Shown one piece after another: positions 45,891 through 58,959 of a DNA stretch of 64,000 nucleotides. Numbering within the stretch: the stretch's first letter is position 1; every line of letters starts with the position of its first letter. The position numbers and the translations under genes were made by a program. The notes under the pieces are model-generated. The model saw nothing but the letters and a program-made list of their open reading frames with translations. It ran no database searches and had not been told where the DNA came from. The stretch spans positions 1 through 64,000 of the forward strand of contig MEHQ01002101.1 in assembly GCA_008828725.1 (NCBI GenBank), in the 5' to 3' direction. The stretch comes from Saccharina japonica (lineage: Eukaryota; Sar; Phaeophyceae; Laminariales; Laminariaceae).

Positions 45891-48800
45891 TTACACGCTA
45901 TGCAACGGAGAAAATCGTCGTAAACACTCCACCAAGGCCAGCGTCTTCGGATCGGTTTCGCCGAGACAAACAACCGCAACTTGTATCGCCTCCTCCAGGC
46001 TATCGCGGGAGGCTCTCATCATCTGGTCCCCTCTCCTATAGCTCCGCTCGAGCCGTGCGTCCGCCGCCCACCGCAACGCTTCGCGGTGCATGGTGAACCG
46101 CAGGTCGGCGCTGTAGCCGATGTCTAAGCCCGCGCGGACCAACCTCTCGGCGAGCTCCTGAGCGGAGCGGAAGCGAAGGGAGCCGTGCATCCGCCGCCGG
46201 ATGGCTATCTCGTCGATGCGCATCGCCAGCTGCAGTTGGAGGCGAGACGATATGTCAGGCCCGGCCAGGAGGACCTGCAGCCCCTGCTCTAAGATACATC
46301 TAAGGCCAGCCTGGGTTTCTCGAACGCTGTTCAGGGACGTTGCGGATGGGAGGGGGGATAGGGTGGGTGGGGTAAGGTGCCTGAATAGCAGACGTCCACT
46401 AAATGTAAAATACATATCTAGAGCTGGTTCGGGAGGAATACTTGGGCAACAGGGAGTGATGGAGGGGAATGTGAGGAATGGCACGCTACATACTAGGCTA
46501 CCGACTACCTGGTGTGCGTTGTCCTCACATTAAACCGTTTTTCTACCGAGCTACATCAGCAACATCTATTCATTAAGTACAATTATAATGCTACGCTGCG
46601 GACCGAGTAGGGTGAGACGTTCGCTGTCACAAGCTGAAGAGATTTAATTTTAATGGTTTAGGGGATTAGAGTTCCTCACGAGCTGACCGGACGAGAGATT
46701 GCCGGGTTCAACGTTGAGTAGACGTTGATTTATTGCTGTCTACCCCCCTATGCAGAACCACAGTCGTATGGGAAAGCTACGAGTACGACTGTCCTACGTA
46801 TCGTGAGGTATCGAGCACAGATGCGAGTGCTCGGGATGGCGACGCGTGCACGAGTCAAACACGGGACATCAGCCAAACCGAGAAAGGAGACCCCCCCTAC
46901 GCTCCAAACCCGTATCGTTCGCTAGCAGCGAGGCCTCGCCGTCTATCACACCCTCGGCAAGCCGAACTACCCATGCAGTCCCTGACGCATCTACTAACGT
47001 GCTCCCCGCAACGCTCTCCATATAGCTTGTGCGGAGGCTACGCGACGGGCAGCCCTCCAACCCTTACCCTCTATGCTTCCCGACACACCAACATATTGTA
47101 GCTCCATACCGCTGTTCAAGCATGCCAGGTAGGTACACCGAAAACGTCACGAGTGCTGGGTGCTGGTGCACAGGTGGCACATTTTCCTGCAAATAAATCA
47201 GCAGCTGCTCGCACACACAAAACAAAAAAAAGCTCAAAACGCCAATTTTTTTTGTTCAAAAGGTCAATCAATCCTTCTCAAACTTCCAAGCAAGTCGTTC
47301 CGACCCTCAACTGAACGTATGTAGAGCGCAGCACGGCTCTCTTATGCATGGCCACACCTTCGAGCCTCTGGGTTCTCCAATAAAGCCTCCATGGCCTGCA
47401 GCATCTTGGTCACCCGCCAATCTCCCGGCGAGGATCCCGGCTTGGCGTCGTTCTCGCACCTTGGGCAATTACACGAGAAGCCCCAAACTTTCTCAAGCAA
47501 TTCTCGGCGCCCCTTTTTTTAGTAATTTCATAAGCGCCCGAAAATCCGGCAGCACAGCGTTCGGCGAATGCACCGAGAAGGGGAGGGAGAGGGAGGGCGT
47601 TGGTTAGCCGGCAAGGTCGGCCGCTAGGAAAGAGGTGGAATGCAGGCGCGCGCCAAAAGTCAAGACCGAAACCAAGCGGGCAGTCAGCAGAGCGGGATCA
47701 GAAGAGAACGTGTGTTCCTTCCCTAGTTTTCCCGGGTGCTCTCACAGCACCTGTCATCACAACCGGAATACTCACAGCAGTGCTGAACCGCAGGAAGGGA
47801 AGGAAGGGAGGAAGGAAGGCTTTCCATGTCTCCGAGATGTTTAGACAGCGAGACACCCAGACAACAAAACTAACAAATGCAAACACGCACAAACACCATA
47901 AAAAAAAAGGATACACACAAAACACACACAAACAACAAACGACGCATACAGAAAATACTAACATCACCTTACCACAAAAACACACCCAACAAACGCACAC
48001 GACACACAACACACCAAAGGTCGTCAGAGTACCAGTCCTCCGGGCACCAATCCTTTTGGCTTCTCGTACCCTTAGGACTGTGGGACTCAGCCCTTTCCGG
48101 CCCCCAGGTACCCTGAGAACTGGTTGGACTCGGTCCTTTCCGGCCCCCAGGTACACTGAGTACTGGTGGGACTCAGTCCTTTCAGGCCCCCAGATACCCT
48201 CAGGACTGAGTCCTCCCAAAAGGACTGGTACTGGCGAATCACTGACTTAGTCCTTTAAGGAGTGGTACTCTGACGATCTTTGCAAAACACACAAAACACG
48301 CAAAAAAACACACACAAAAAAAGACACACACAAACCACACAAAACACACAAAAATCACACACAAAAAAAACACACGCTCTAACGCACATTTTTTTCGAGC
48401 ACTCTACATACCCGCCGCGCATCCCCCCACCTCTTTCGTAGCCGCGTTGGCGAAGTGCGCCAGGTACGACACGCACACCTCCTCTCCCGCGGCGACGTCA
48501 CTCGTGCACCTCAGGACGTATTCCAGCGGCGCCCCCCGAGGCCCCACGCGGCGTGAGTGAAAACACGCATTCGGGTCACACGAGTGATTCACCAGAGACG
48601 CGGCGGGAAAAACGGCGATGACCGTGGGAGGCATCAGTCTGCCCAGGGGCTCCGGCTGCACTGCGTGAAAATTGCGGCGCAACCTGAAGGACGGGCGGGC
48701 GCGGAATACGTGGGGAAACCCGGAAGGGGGCGATGCGGGGGTCGCTATGCGGGGGTCTCGCGAAGCAGGGAAAGGTGCATTTAGCCTTGGTCAGGGAAGT

Positions 48801-51457
48801 CATCAGCCGGGCGTGCTTGTGTGGTGGCAGCGGTGTGAAATCTGTCCTTGACATGTGTTGACTTTCAACGTGCTGCTCTGCTCTGCTGTGCAAGCAGTAG
48901 GGTTGTGTTTGTGTTAGGAAGTGATGCGCCCCGAGACACGCGTCAGGTGGCAACCGTCCTGTTCAGCGCTTGACACCCTGCTGTACACTCCTTGCAAGGA
49001 AGCAGATACGAGCTGCGCCTATTATTACTAATAGTATTATACCTGGTACATAGTATATAGAGCTCTGTCATTTAAGGCAGGCGGCTATGTACACGTCGTT
49101 TTGCGAGCAAAGCCCCTGCCTATTTTTGTTTTTTAGGTTGTTACTGCTGTACCCCTGTGTACCGAAAAGTAAGGGCCATATTTAATATCCACATTGTATC
49201 CAAACGGTTTTTTTCATATTTCGAGACACATCGGTAGATACGAGTACTACAATTAAAGGCCGGGTTATTGGTGGCAGGATTGCAGGCCGATACAAAGGAC
49301 TGCACAGAAGGCTTGTCACAGGAAACCAACACGTGTGAGCTGAAACCACCAGGTGAAAAAAAAAAGAAAAAGCAAACGACCGCAAAAAGTCCCGTCGCAG
49401 GAAAATTAAAGGTAAGCCGAAATCACAAAGTTGCAGGCCGGCATGGAGGGGAAAAACCAGTATGGTAGATTTTACAAGCGTAATGTAAATAGTTTCAAAA
49501 TGAACTCGGCGGTGTGTAAGGTACAGGCGGCCCTTTAGACCTTTTCCGAGAGGTGCTACGGCAACCCCGCTAAGAGAGAGGGGCCACGAAATGGGAGTTT
49601 TTGAGTATTTCTGCCGCGATACTTGATTGAATGCGATGTGACTCGTCCAGGCCTTCTTGGCAAACCCTCGAAGGCCATTGCTTGACTTTCTGCACAGAAA
49701 ATACGACTCTTGGTGTGTGTCTACCGATGTCTTGAGCAGGGCTGCAGCGAGTTTACGGCCGGCAGGACGCGCACAAGAAAGAAACGCACCGAAATTCAAA
49801 AATTAAAATTTTCCTTTCCCCTCCCCCCCCATAAATATATGATATATTTATAGGTTGGGTTGGCGTCGGTTGGCAACGACGCTGTAAAACACGCCACTCG
49901 CTGCGTGGAGCTAGACAACCAGGGTGCCGTTTTTTTTTGTTTTTTTTTTTTGGCGGTCACCAAAGCTGGCGGTCGAGTAGATCATTTGTGCGGGGTGGAG
50001 AACCTTTGTTCCGCACAAGGGGAATGGTCGTATCACGTAGTGTTAATATGGTAAGGCGTCCGCGAGGCAGTTACATAGTAAAACCCATTGCTGTCTCCGG
50101 AAGTGGCCACACCAGAAATTAAATTAACTCATTGAAGCTGTCGTCCATATGCAAGTCCGCCTCAGAGGCGGTTCTTAGCAGGATGCAGCTCACCCTCCAT
50201 GCGACTCGCCCAATACCTCACGGCGTTTCGCGCTTGGTGCAAGCAATGTCTGCCTGGTTGGTGAAAACCCAACGCGCTCCGTCCCGGCATTGTAGGGATG
50301 CGAGGGTCTATGGTCATATGACTACGGCCGTGCACAACATGATACACCCCCCCCGCCCCCCCCATTTTGCCGGGTCTATGGTCATATTATACGACTACGG
50401 CCATACATGAAAACGAAGTACACCCCCACCCCATTTTGCCACGAAAGAGGACTGCTGCTCCACACTCGAAAACATGGAGAGAAAAAAAAACAGCTTGCTT
50501 CTTTCGAGTTGGCTACTGCTGTTCTGTACTCCTGTGACTCATGGCCGCTGCCCCCCCCGTGCCGATTCGTAATCACCTGCGATGCACCCTCCGAATTTCC
50601 CTTGCGGACACCTCGTGTCCCTTGCTGTTCAGCCTCGCCTGGGCTTCTCGAATCGCGGCAACGTCCAATATCCCACCATCCACCCCAGGACCGTCGTCGT
50701 CGTCATCGTTGTCTTCAGCGACACCAGCCCCCAAGCCTAGGTCCTCGATCTCGGCCCACTCCTCCTCGTCGCTCAACCCGCCCCACCTCTTCGCCAGGTA
50801 CTCCATCGTCAGCCGCAAAAGTTCCCTCTCTGTCGCGGCGGCGGAGTCCCGCCCCGCCCCGGTGCCATCCAAAGGGTCGTCCCCCAGACCTTCCACGAAG
50901 GAGCAGGTTGTCTCGTGGGTGCCCTCCCCGGCGGCTGAGATCACGCACTCCTTCCCGCAGAAGCGGTCCTCGCACCGCTGGCACTTGATCAGCGCCGCCT
51001 TGTCCAGCAGGGTCAAGCAGCACCGGCAGAAGGCCGCGCGATAGCGGCCTCTCGGCAAGGCCGCCGCCTGTATTGCCACCATCACCTCCGTTCCGGCCGG
51101 CACCGCCTCGACGGCGAACACCCCCCTTCCCCGATGCGGACACGCGGGGTTTCCTCTCACCTCAAAGCGAGGGTCTAGCTGCCTCCTGCGCCGCGTGCGA
51201 GTGCCGCCCCCGTGACCACACCCCCCGCCGCCGCCGCCGCCGCCGCTGCGTTGGCTGCTCCTGCTGCTGCCGGGCTCAGAACAGGTATCGTGTGCGTCGG
51301 CGCTCGAGCTTTCGATGCCCGGCGCATCTCCGTTATCGATAGTCTCTAGACTACTGCTGCGATCCATGCAGGAATGTCGGCCGTAGCTGCCGGGATCCTC
51401 CGAAGAAGGTGCAGATTCTGTATCGGCCGATATTTGATTCTGGTTGGGGAACCTCAT
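45891..51457 (-). CDS. SET-MYND (SMYD-type) lysine methyltransferase, copy A
   Basis: Exons in transcript order: 51457-50577, 48683-48431, 47512-47358, 46326-45891. Phases are 2,0,2 and the total is 1725 bp (574 aa). After a low-complexity Ser/Gly-rich N-terminus comes the split-SET start RGRGVFAVEAVPAGTEVM (residues ~110-126). A MYND zinc finger follows at ~144-185 (CRCC...CQRC...CGKEC...H...C), then an acidic linker (EDNDDDDDG). The SET core is in exon 2: NHSCDPN at ~326 (cofactor binding) and the catalytic-site Tyr in EEVCVSYL (~367). Exon 3 has the post-SET zinc cluster GFSCNCPRC (C392, C394, C397). Exon 4 is the helical TPR-like C-terminal domain ending LVECLRRF. Such proteins methylate histone or other lysines using S-adenosylmethionine, in nucleus or cytosol; the substrate cannot be told. 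The start is the ATG at 51457. The 2 kb first intron and the second intron hold repeats. It is a tandem paralogue of the gene at 55045-58385. Confidence 0.94.
48030..48262 (+). repeat. ~47-bp minisatellite in intron 2 of SMYD copy A
   Basis: Four to five degenerate units of GGACTCAGTCCTTTCCGGCC + CCCAGGTACCCTGAG.... Each unit contains a small inverted repeat (AGGACTG...CAGTCCT). It is flanked on both sides by A/C-only tracts of 100-130 bp (47880-48010 and 48285-48380). Confidence 0.75.
49151..49232. mobile_element. Diverged Stowaway-like MITE
   Basis: Ends TGTGTACCGAAAAGTAAGGG and ATATTTCGAGACACATCGG resemble the family's inverted ends, with AT-rich filling. It lies between copy A of the SMYD gene and its third exon's downstream intergenic repeats on the map; no gene overlaps its ends. 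Confidence 0.35.
49828..50432 (+). mobile_element. Poly-C-ended repeat, full-length plus extra tail
   Basis: From the palindrome ATAAATATATGATATATTTA and GGTTGGGTTGGCGTCGG to ACGGCCGTGCACAACATGAT and poly-C at 50345-50362. A second partial tail (50372-50432; GGTCATATTATACGACTACG) follows. It lies inside intron 1 of SMYD copy A. Confidence 0.68.
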
Positions 51458-51784
51458 TATTGCGCGGCGTTCTCAGACAGTGGCTGTGACCCCGCAGGCT
51501 GCTCGCTGCGGGCCGCACCACCGGGGGGTTGCACTCGCTCGCTGCCGGCGCCCGAGTGGGCTGGGGTACGCGGTGGCGTGCTTGTCGCAATCTTGCGCGC
51601 GCAGCTGGTTGCGATATCCATGTGGGTGGGTCAGAAAATGTGGGGGGGGGATACGTGTATTGTGAGAAAATGGAACACAGGGCTAGGGAAAATCTTTGAG
51701 CGCGACACGCCACAGCTTTGTTTGGCAGTTGCAGGCAGCATTTCTGTCAATCTGTCAATCGTGATATCGTGATATTTCGAACGG

Positions 51785-51838
51785 CCAGTGAGCCAGTGAG
51801 TGAGTGAGTGAGTGAGTGAGTGAGTGAGTGAGTGAGTG
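51785..51838 (+). repeat. (GTGA)n microsatellite
   Basis: About thirteen GTGA units, with CCAGTGAGCCAGTGAG at the left. 0.3 kb upstream of SMYD copy A. Confidence 0.88.
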
Positions 51839-52804
51839 CGCGGACTAATTGTTACCGGTACATATATACCAGTGTCCTGTACACTGCTGTGCTCGTGCGT
51901 TGCAAGGACGCCGGGCGTAGCACAAGGCAATCGGCTTTGCACAGCACAGCCGGTGGCCACACAGAGGGAGCATCACGTGGTGAAGTGCGGTGAGGTCGGA
52001 ATGTCGGAAGGATGATCTCGCCGTCGAGTCACACTTCACGACACGTATGTACTGCGATACTCTGTGTGTACAACTGCTGCGTACAACAGCAGCAGGAGTA
52101 GTATGCCTCACAGAACAAGATATGCATCTCACACGTCACGAGTCAGCGACAATGCTTAACCTCTGCTATCCTGCGACCGCTACGTTCCGACTGCGGCGGG
52201 GGCGACAATATCGGAGTGGATGGCGCCGTATGCTTCACTGCGGAGACAGGCGACCTATACATACGTAAACACGAACGGCAGTCGTAACCATACACACAGA
52301 AGCAGCGGTGTGGCAGTGGCAAACGACGAAAAGCATGTCTCTATGGGCGACTACGTACTGGTCGAGCCAGAGGAAAGAACAGAGTGTTTGATAGCAATGG
52401 CGCACCAGAAACTTACAGTGTAGAAGAGAAGGCCGAGGGAATCCTCGTCCTCCAGCAGTAGGTGCGGCTTCACTGGCTCCCTTCACTCCACGTTTCCGTG
52501 GTTGCTCCGCGCTGCGCAGGTGAAAAGTGAAAAGCGGGGGTTTCCACGCCACCTCCCTGGAGTTATTTTGGAGGGACTAGGGGACCCACCCTAAGCGCTG
52601 ACCGTTGTGTATCTTTTTTTTTGGTTGCTGAAGAGTGCAGTCATATGGCGGGGCGAAGCAGTTTTTCACATAAAAGAGACGGAAGGGCTTGTGGACTTGT
52701 ATGTATCGTGCATTTCGCAGTCTAGCCAATCGCGCAATCCCACAGCAGTGTGCGTTGGGACGCTCATATTTTCCAATCGGATACTTACATATTTTTGTGG
52801 GATT

Positions 52805-53190
52805 TTTGTGGGACTTACCGCGGGATTGCCGCGGGGCTTGCCGCGCAGCCTTGCCGTGGGCCTTGCCGCGGGCCTTGCCGCGGGCCTTGCCGAGAGCCTT
52901 AGACATGGCCGCGGGGCTTGCCGTGGGTATCGCCGTGGGTATTACCGTGATATGCCGTGAAAATCGCCGTGGCCTGCCGTGGGTCTTGCCATTTACCGCA
53001 GGGCTTGCCGTGGCGTGCCTTGAGCGTTGCCGTGGCGCTTGCCGTATACGGTAGGGCTTGCTGCGCAGTCGTTTCGCGGCATATCGTGGAAAATGTCGTG
53101 GGCTGCCCCGACATGGCGCGGCACATGCCGTGAGTATTTTGCCGTGGTTTGCCGGGGCATGCCGTGGGCACTGCCGCGGCACTGCCACGA
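52805..53190 (+). repeat. 12-bp GCCGTGGGNCTT minisatellite
   Basis: Thirty or so degenerate units of TTGCCGCGGGGC / TTGCCGTGGGCC. Because the unit is a multiple of 3, several frames stay open (245 codons on the minus strand, Arg/Pro/His-rich). I regard these as non-coding. Confidence 0.78.
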
Positions 53191-54289
53191 AAAAGTCAAA
53201 TAATGTGTTCCCAGGCGATAGTCGCGATCCCAGGCGATAGTCGCGATCGTATTTCCTAAGAGTCCAGGGGTAGTTCATTTTATGCGAGAGCGTGGCGTTC
53301 TGTCCACACGGCACGGAAAGAAGTGGAGCTTGGCCGAGATGGTTTGTTTGTGTCCGCTTGTGTATTTAAAAAGGAGAAGCCTCTGCAGCGCTGGTCTTTC
53401 CTTTATAAACAACCGCATTGTTCACCCCTGTGCTCGTGGCCACATCGTAGACTGTCGTCGAAGCCAACGTCCCGCCGATTCTTACATTTTTATGAGTCAG
53501 GTTTGTTGGTTGTCGGCCGTGGACTACTACTGTAATAGACAGTAAAAGAGGCTCGAAACGAATAAAAACATGAAAAAGCGGGTGTTTCAAAAGTGTGTTG
53601 CGTTACCACACAGGATTTTGCTTCAAATTTAATTAGCAACTGTACTATTAATAATATAGTGTTTTTTTACTCGCGGCGCAAAACCAAAGAGAGTCACTAT
53701 TAGGGATAGCGCCCGCGTCGCTGGGTCGGAGCAGGGAAGTTGAAAAATTCCGGCGCGTGTTTCATATTTGGGAAGTTCCTTCGATTTTTACTTGATAATG
53801 AAGTCAGGTTTTAAAAAAAGGTGCTCGGTGACAGTCCCGCGCATGCATGCCCACTGGAACAGGAAACACACGCGTATTTTTCAGGCCATGTCAGAAGGGG
53901 GGTCATCTGGCATCGAAATAAGCTCTTACGTGTTGCCGGGTTAATCAAGGTGACACCGATATGTTGCACCATCATACCAGTCGAACAAAATAAAACCTGC
54001 TTGTTGACCCTACGAGCTGCAGGTATCTCGAACGGTGCTTGGATATCACAACAAATATGTATTGATCGCAGCATTTTGACCAATATACAATAATAGGACA
54101 CCGCTCTAATGGGCTACGTATGAATGACTCTCCAAGAAAAAAGGGTCATAGCCCATAGCACCGCATGACAAACGGCGGTGCTCGGTTTCGCGGGTTTTGA
54201 TCGCTGTTGTGCCTTGTGGGCAATCCATCCATGAGCTCAGATCGTTTGTAAACACCACACAGGCTGGCTTGTGTGTTTTTGAATTATTC

Positions 54290-54470
54290 CAATCTCGTTC
54301 TTCGCTTTTCAAGCCCCAACCTACAACAGGTCGTCGAGACCTCACAGACCCCTCCCCTAGCACAATGTCGGCGTAAAATAAATATTGTGGAGATAATTGA
54401 ACAATGTTGTAGCAAACCCTGCAAGGTTGTCGACTAACCTCTCGCAAGGCGTAAAATTTCGTTCCTTGCA
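54290..54470 (+). repeat. Dispersed repeat shared with 44120-44335
   Basis: GTGGAGATAATTGAACAATG and TAGCAAACCCTGCAAGGTTG align with the other copy. Function unknown. Confidence 0.5.
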
Positions 54471-55044
54471 ATTGAGGAATCATATACGACAAGGTCCGCA
54501 ATCCCAGGTACCTGGTAGCACGCAAAAACAAAAGAAGAAAAAAACAAGAATCAGGAGTTTCCCTCTCTCATTTATAAAACTCCACGCATCCGGTCACTGT
54601 TCCCAGCTTTGCACTCATTGCACCAAACTGCAAAACAACCGAACGCACAAGCAGCGCACACTGCCACGCACCCGTACAGACTTTGCCTGTACGGTGGCAT
54701 GAGCTTCTTTCGCTAAATATTTGTAAAGATTGGTACTACTGAACATCAGTTGCAAAACAAGGCTCCATCCTGATAACACTTGATGACTCGTGCGGCAGTG
54801 CGACCACGCAAAATCAAACGCTCACACAATTACACGAGCTCCTCATGGACAATATATGCGTACTACTATCTGTCGTGCGGTATACAGGAACTTTGGAGCA
54901 ATAGCCGGTCGAAGCATCATCGCTCGAGGTGATGCAAAACAAAACGAATCCCAACGCGTACCACGGCGACGGGCATCGCAACTCCGACGACTCCACTAAA
55001 ATGTGCCGGTATATACCCCGTTACATATCACGCACACTGCCTAT

Positions 55045-58000
55045 TTAGGAGGGCAATCTAAACGACGTACTCTGCAAGCGTCGCAGGTTAACACTGCGGA
55101 CGTTCTGCTTTCCGTAGCACAGTTCGCACGCCTCAACCGCTTTCGCAAGGGCGTCGGCGGCCACGAGTTTCAGCATGTTCGTCTTTGCACGGCTGTGTTG
55201 TTCCGCGGCCAATAACTTTTTCGCGATCGTGTGCGTGTTGCAGAGGATAGTAATCACTCGTGGGTCCCGGAAGTCGGAAAGAACTTGGCTTGCCAGGCTG
55301 TACGCCGATAAATCGGCGTTAAGATCAGATTTTCCGTCAGCGACGAGTACGACCGCGGCCGCCTCCATCGTCAAGCAGTTCCGCAGCAAGGGCGACATGT
55401 CTTGTGGTCCAGTCGAAGCTAGCAGCCCCAGCGCTGTGGCCAGTGCATCTTGTTCGTTCTGGCCAAACTGCAGCTTCTCCCTGTATCACAAAACGGTGCA
55501 CGAGGCCGGTTGAGGGTCGTAAGGATTTCTAATAGCGATCTCGTCAAGAACTAGGCGCCCAGTCGCCCTGGGCCTCAGACCCATAAGCCTGGTGAAAAGG
55601 TCATCTATTTTTTCGGAAAATTGACGTCACGATTCCGGGTGACGACAAATGTCGACCAAGGATTTTCCACCAATCAAAATTTCCAACCAAAAAAATGGAC
55701 CAATCAGAAAACTGAAGGGCATGAAATCCCTTTCTCTCTACTGCTGTTGTAGACCATCATTATTGGTCTTTAAAAGCGTAGCAAGGGGCTAAAATAAAAA
55801 CAAAAACGCATTGTTGGAAAAATATTGGCTGCACTTCACAAGGCATCTTGCGCATACATGTGCGTCACGCGCTCCCTTCTTTGATACTCTACACTCCAGT
55901 GAAGAGCAGTGTATGATACCGACAAAAATATCCCAACATAGGGCAACAGGCAGACGGCTGGACCGGCATAGCGAAAACATACGGTACACACGGCGGAGAA
56001 GGGGGAACGCCAGACCCCGAACAGTACCTTCACACCGCTCGCGGCAAAGACAGTCAAGCATCCATTTGCCACAAAAGCTCGTTAAAACCAATGCACTCAC
56101 AACCACGACTCTCGGATCGCGCCTTAGCTTACCTCTCGGCTAGTTTGACGATCTTGGTCATTTTGAAAAACATTTGTTTCGCGTCTCGGTTCCGAGGTTT
56201 ATCGTGTTTCTCGGGGTGCTTTTCTTCTTCCGCCTCAGCCTGACACCTGGCGCAAGTGCATTGAAATCCCCAGCCCTCGAGCATTTCGCGGCGGCGCTGG
56301 CAACAAAGAAGAAGGAGCGGGAGAGAGAGAGAGCGAGTAAGTTAGACGCCGCGAAAGCGGTCAAGCTCAAGGCAGCAACTCGTTGCTCGCACCGAGGAAT
56401 TCGCCAGGTATCATAGCACTCGCGGGGTTCCCCGGGTAACCAGTAACAAAAAGGTCAGTCCCCACCAAGAGAGTACATGCGTCGTCACAGCTACAGTTGC
56501 ACTTGCACTTGCACCTGCAGTTGCAGTTGCAGTTGCAGTTGCAGTTATAGTTACAGTTACAAAACCAACTTTACAGTGCATTCACAGGTACAGCAGTGCT
56601 GTAGTGCTGAACGTCAAAACACCGCACGATTATTCACTGTATGCCCCGTGAAACACCTTTAGGTATATACAATATAAAAAAACAAGAGGCAGGTCGCCGC
56701 GGTTTACGATGCAGGAAGGATATCACGACCTTTGAGGCGATCGCGTCTGGTCAGCCCTACGATACACCGCAAAGAAATACACTTCTGATGGTTTGTAAGG
56801 TCCCAGGCACTCACCGCGACCGGGACTTCGACGAAGGTACGGAAGTAAGAGACACACAGCTCGCCACCCTTGAGGACCTCGAAGGTGGTGCGCAACACAA
56901 TCTCGACTTCTGGTCCCCGCGGGGAGGGAGTGGTCACGGCGTGAAAACACGAGTTGGGCCTACAAGAATGGTTGACCAAGGCTGCCAAAGGGAAGACAGC
57001 CTGGACATCACCAAAACCCTCTATGACCTTGTCCGGGGAGACCACGTGGACGTTGCGCTTGATCCTATTGGCGTTGTCAGGGGAGGGGGAGACAGAGAGC
57101 ACGTCGAGAAGATAAATGGTGGCGCAACGGCAAACAAACCATGGCCTAACTACCTACTGGCTACACAAAACCGACGTCGCTGGGAGCAGCGAGTGGCGAC
57201 GAACCAGGACGGGAAGCTACTAATACTGCAGGCAGCGCTGAGCCCAATTCTTCGCGCTGTCGCGGGATGGACAAAGAGTCGCGCAGCCGTGTGCAGCAGT
57301 ATCGAGGCGGTGCAAAATTCACTAGTGGAGTATCGCCCGTTCGATCCCAGAAGAGGAACAAGGTGTATCCGTGCTCCGATGCGGTCGTCTGGCGCATACC
57401 TCTACTGCTATACTTCGGTATACGTACTTCGTATAAGGAAAAAAGTTTCACCTGCAAACGCCGAGAAGCGCCCGGCTTACCTGCGGTACATGGTCTGGAC
57501 GTCTTCCTCCGAAACGTCCATATCCATCGCATCCTTAAAGGTTTGAACGCCGATCTGCAGCTCGCGGGCACCCAGCCCGATTTTGCCGGCCTTGTTGTCG
57601 TGGCTTTCAAGACTATTCAGCAGGTCCCAGTCCTTGTCATCGATCTCGCCAGCCCTTTTCCTCGCCAGGATGTCGGCCGAAAGGCGCAGCGTGCCTTCGT
57701 CCGCCGACCGGTTCGCCGCGAGCAACAGACTTATCCTCACGAACTCACAAGTCGTCGAATGGGGACGACCTTCCGCGTCGCCGGACTGACACGCGACACA
57801 CAGAGGAAGCAAGCAGTTACGGCACTTCGTCAAGACGTCACAAGGGTTTTGCCGCCGGAAGCACCGACCGCAGAGGTCTTCCTTCATGGGCCGCACCACA
57901 GCTGCCCCCACTGCCCGCACCCGCATCACCTCCGTGCCCTCTGGCACGCGTTGCACGGCGAACAGCCCTCGACCTCGCTCCGGGTGATCCCGGTCTTCAC

Positions 58001-58385
58001 GGATTTCGACCCGACGGTCGAGCTTCGCTGAACGCCGGGCGTACTCTGTGAGGTCGAAGTCGGTGGCGGGTGGAGGCGTTGCTCGTCCGGGAGAGGCGGC
58101 GGAAGATGAAGGAGAACTCTCAGTAGAGGCTGTGGTTGTGGCGGTCGTGGCAGTCCTTGAGCCAGACGTCTTGGTCCTTTCGACGAGGACGACCGCTTTC
58201 TCGAACACCCACCTGGTTCGCTTGCGTGGCTCGGTACTGGTCGCGCCGCTGGCCGAAGGGAGTCTGACTGGTCTGACTAGCATCAGCTTGTCTTCTCGGT
58301 CCCAACGGATGACCTTGCAGATCAGGCTGGTGGGCCTGTGGACCACCTGGTGGTACGGGTGTTGAGGCAGGCGGGCAAGGGCCAT
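55045..58385 (-). CDS. SET-MYND (SMYD-type) lysine methyltransferase, copy B
   Basis: Exons in transcript order: 58385-57481, 57064-56815, 56296-56133, 55480-55045; 1755 bp (584 aa), phases 2,0,2. The N-terminal ~115 residues are not a known domain. The SET start ERGRGLFAVQRVPEGTEVM lies at ~137-154, and the MYND finger at ~172-213 (CGRC...CRNC...CVAC...H...C). Exon 2 has NHSCRPNS (~333) and GELCVSYF (catalytic-site Tyr ~375). Exon 3 has the post-SET motif GFQCTCARC (C398, C400, C403). Exon 4 is the C-terminal helical domain ending NLRRLQS. All expected catalytic and zinc-binding residues are present, so the enzyme looks intact. Exon count, phases and the 436-bp last exon equal those of copy A 3.6 kb downstream, but the N-termini and linkers differ strongly. 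Substrate unknown. Both copies are transcribed in the same direction with their own upstream regions. Confidence 0.94.
56485..56575 (+). repeat. TTGCAC/CAGTTG/CAGTTA hexamer array
   Basis: Three TTGCAC, six CAGTTG and several CAGTTA/CAGTTAT units in series. Located in intron 2 of SMYD copy B. Confidence 0.8.
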
Positions 58386-58959
58386 GTGCCGTCAGTGTGT
58401 TGCGTCAAATAACGCACACCCTCGTACCATAGTCTATGGTATTATTTGTATCTCCTGACACTATTCCATGGTAATATTAACAGAAGATGACAAGGAAACA
58501 AGAATAAGTCCTCACGAATTATGCCAGTATATATGTACAGCAGCAGAGTCGGGGTTGCCCACGGACCGGACACAGGATAGCACCACTTGAGGGGAGGGGC
58601 GGCGTACACAAACGCAGTTGGCTGTATCATACGTCTCGTCGCAGACCCCTGTCAAGTGTTCATTACGGTATGAAGCGCACATTTTGGTACACAGCGGTAC
58701 AGAGTAAAACTACCGAAGATACTCTCGTAATAAGGTCTGGAGAGTACCGGTAGTCCAGTTTTAGTCAACACAAAGTCTAGTCGGGGGGCTGCTGTGGACC
58801 GCTTGGGCAGCTCAAACTTTCAAACTTGAAAAAAAAACGTCCACAATCACCTGTCTTCGCGATAACCCAGTCTCCACGGTACGATATTAAACTTGAAATC
58901 TGCCACCAAATCAATAGACTAGTAATAGGTTGATACAAGTAGCATATTTTTTTGGTTGT
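58386..58959. other. Upstream region of SMYD copy B
   Basis: The presumed promoter region. A short inverted pair ACCATAGTCTATGGT sits at 58426-58440, and no TATA box is obvious. Confidence 0.4.

Larger units (their letters stand above)
51458..55044. other. Intergenic between the two SMYD genes
   Basis: Holds GTGA and 12-bp repeats, and the dispersed repeat at 54290-54470. It includes the promoter side of copy A (51458 upward) and the 3' side of copy B. No clear extra gene. Confidence 0.55.

Noticed and set aside
52577..53314. 245-codon minus-strand frame
   Set aside because: It is explained by the 12-bp minisatellite with a period divisible by three.
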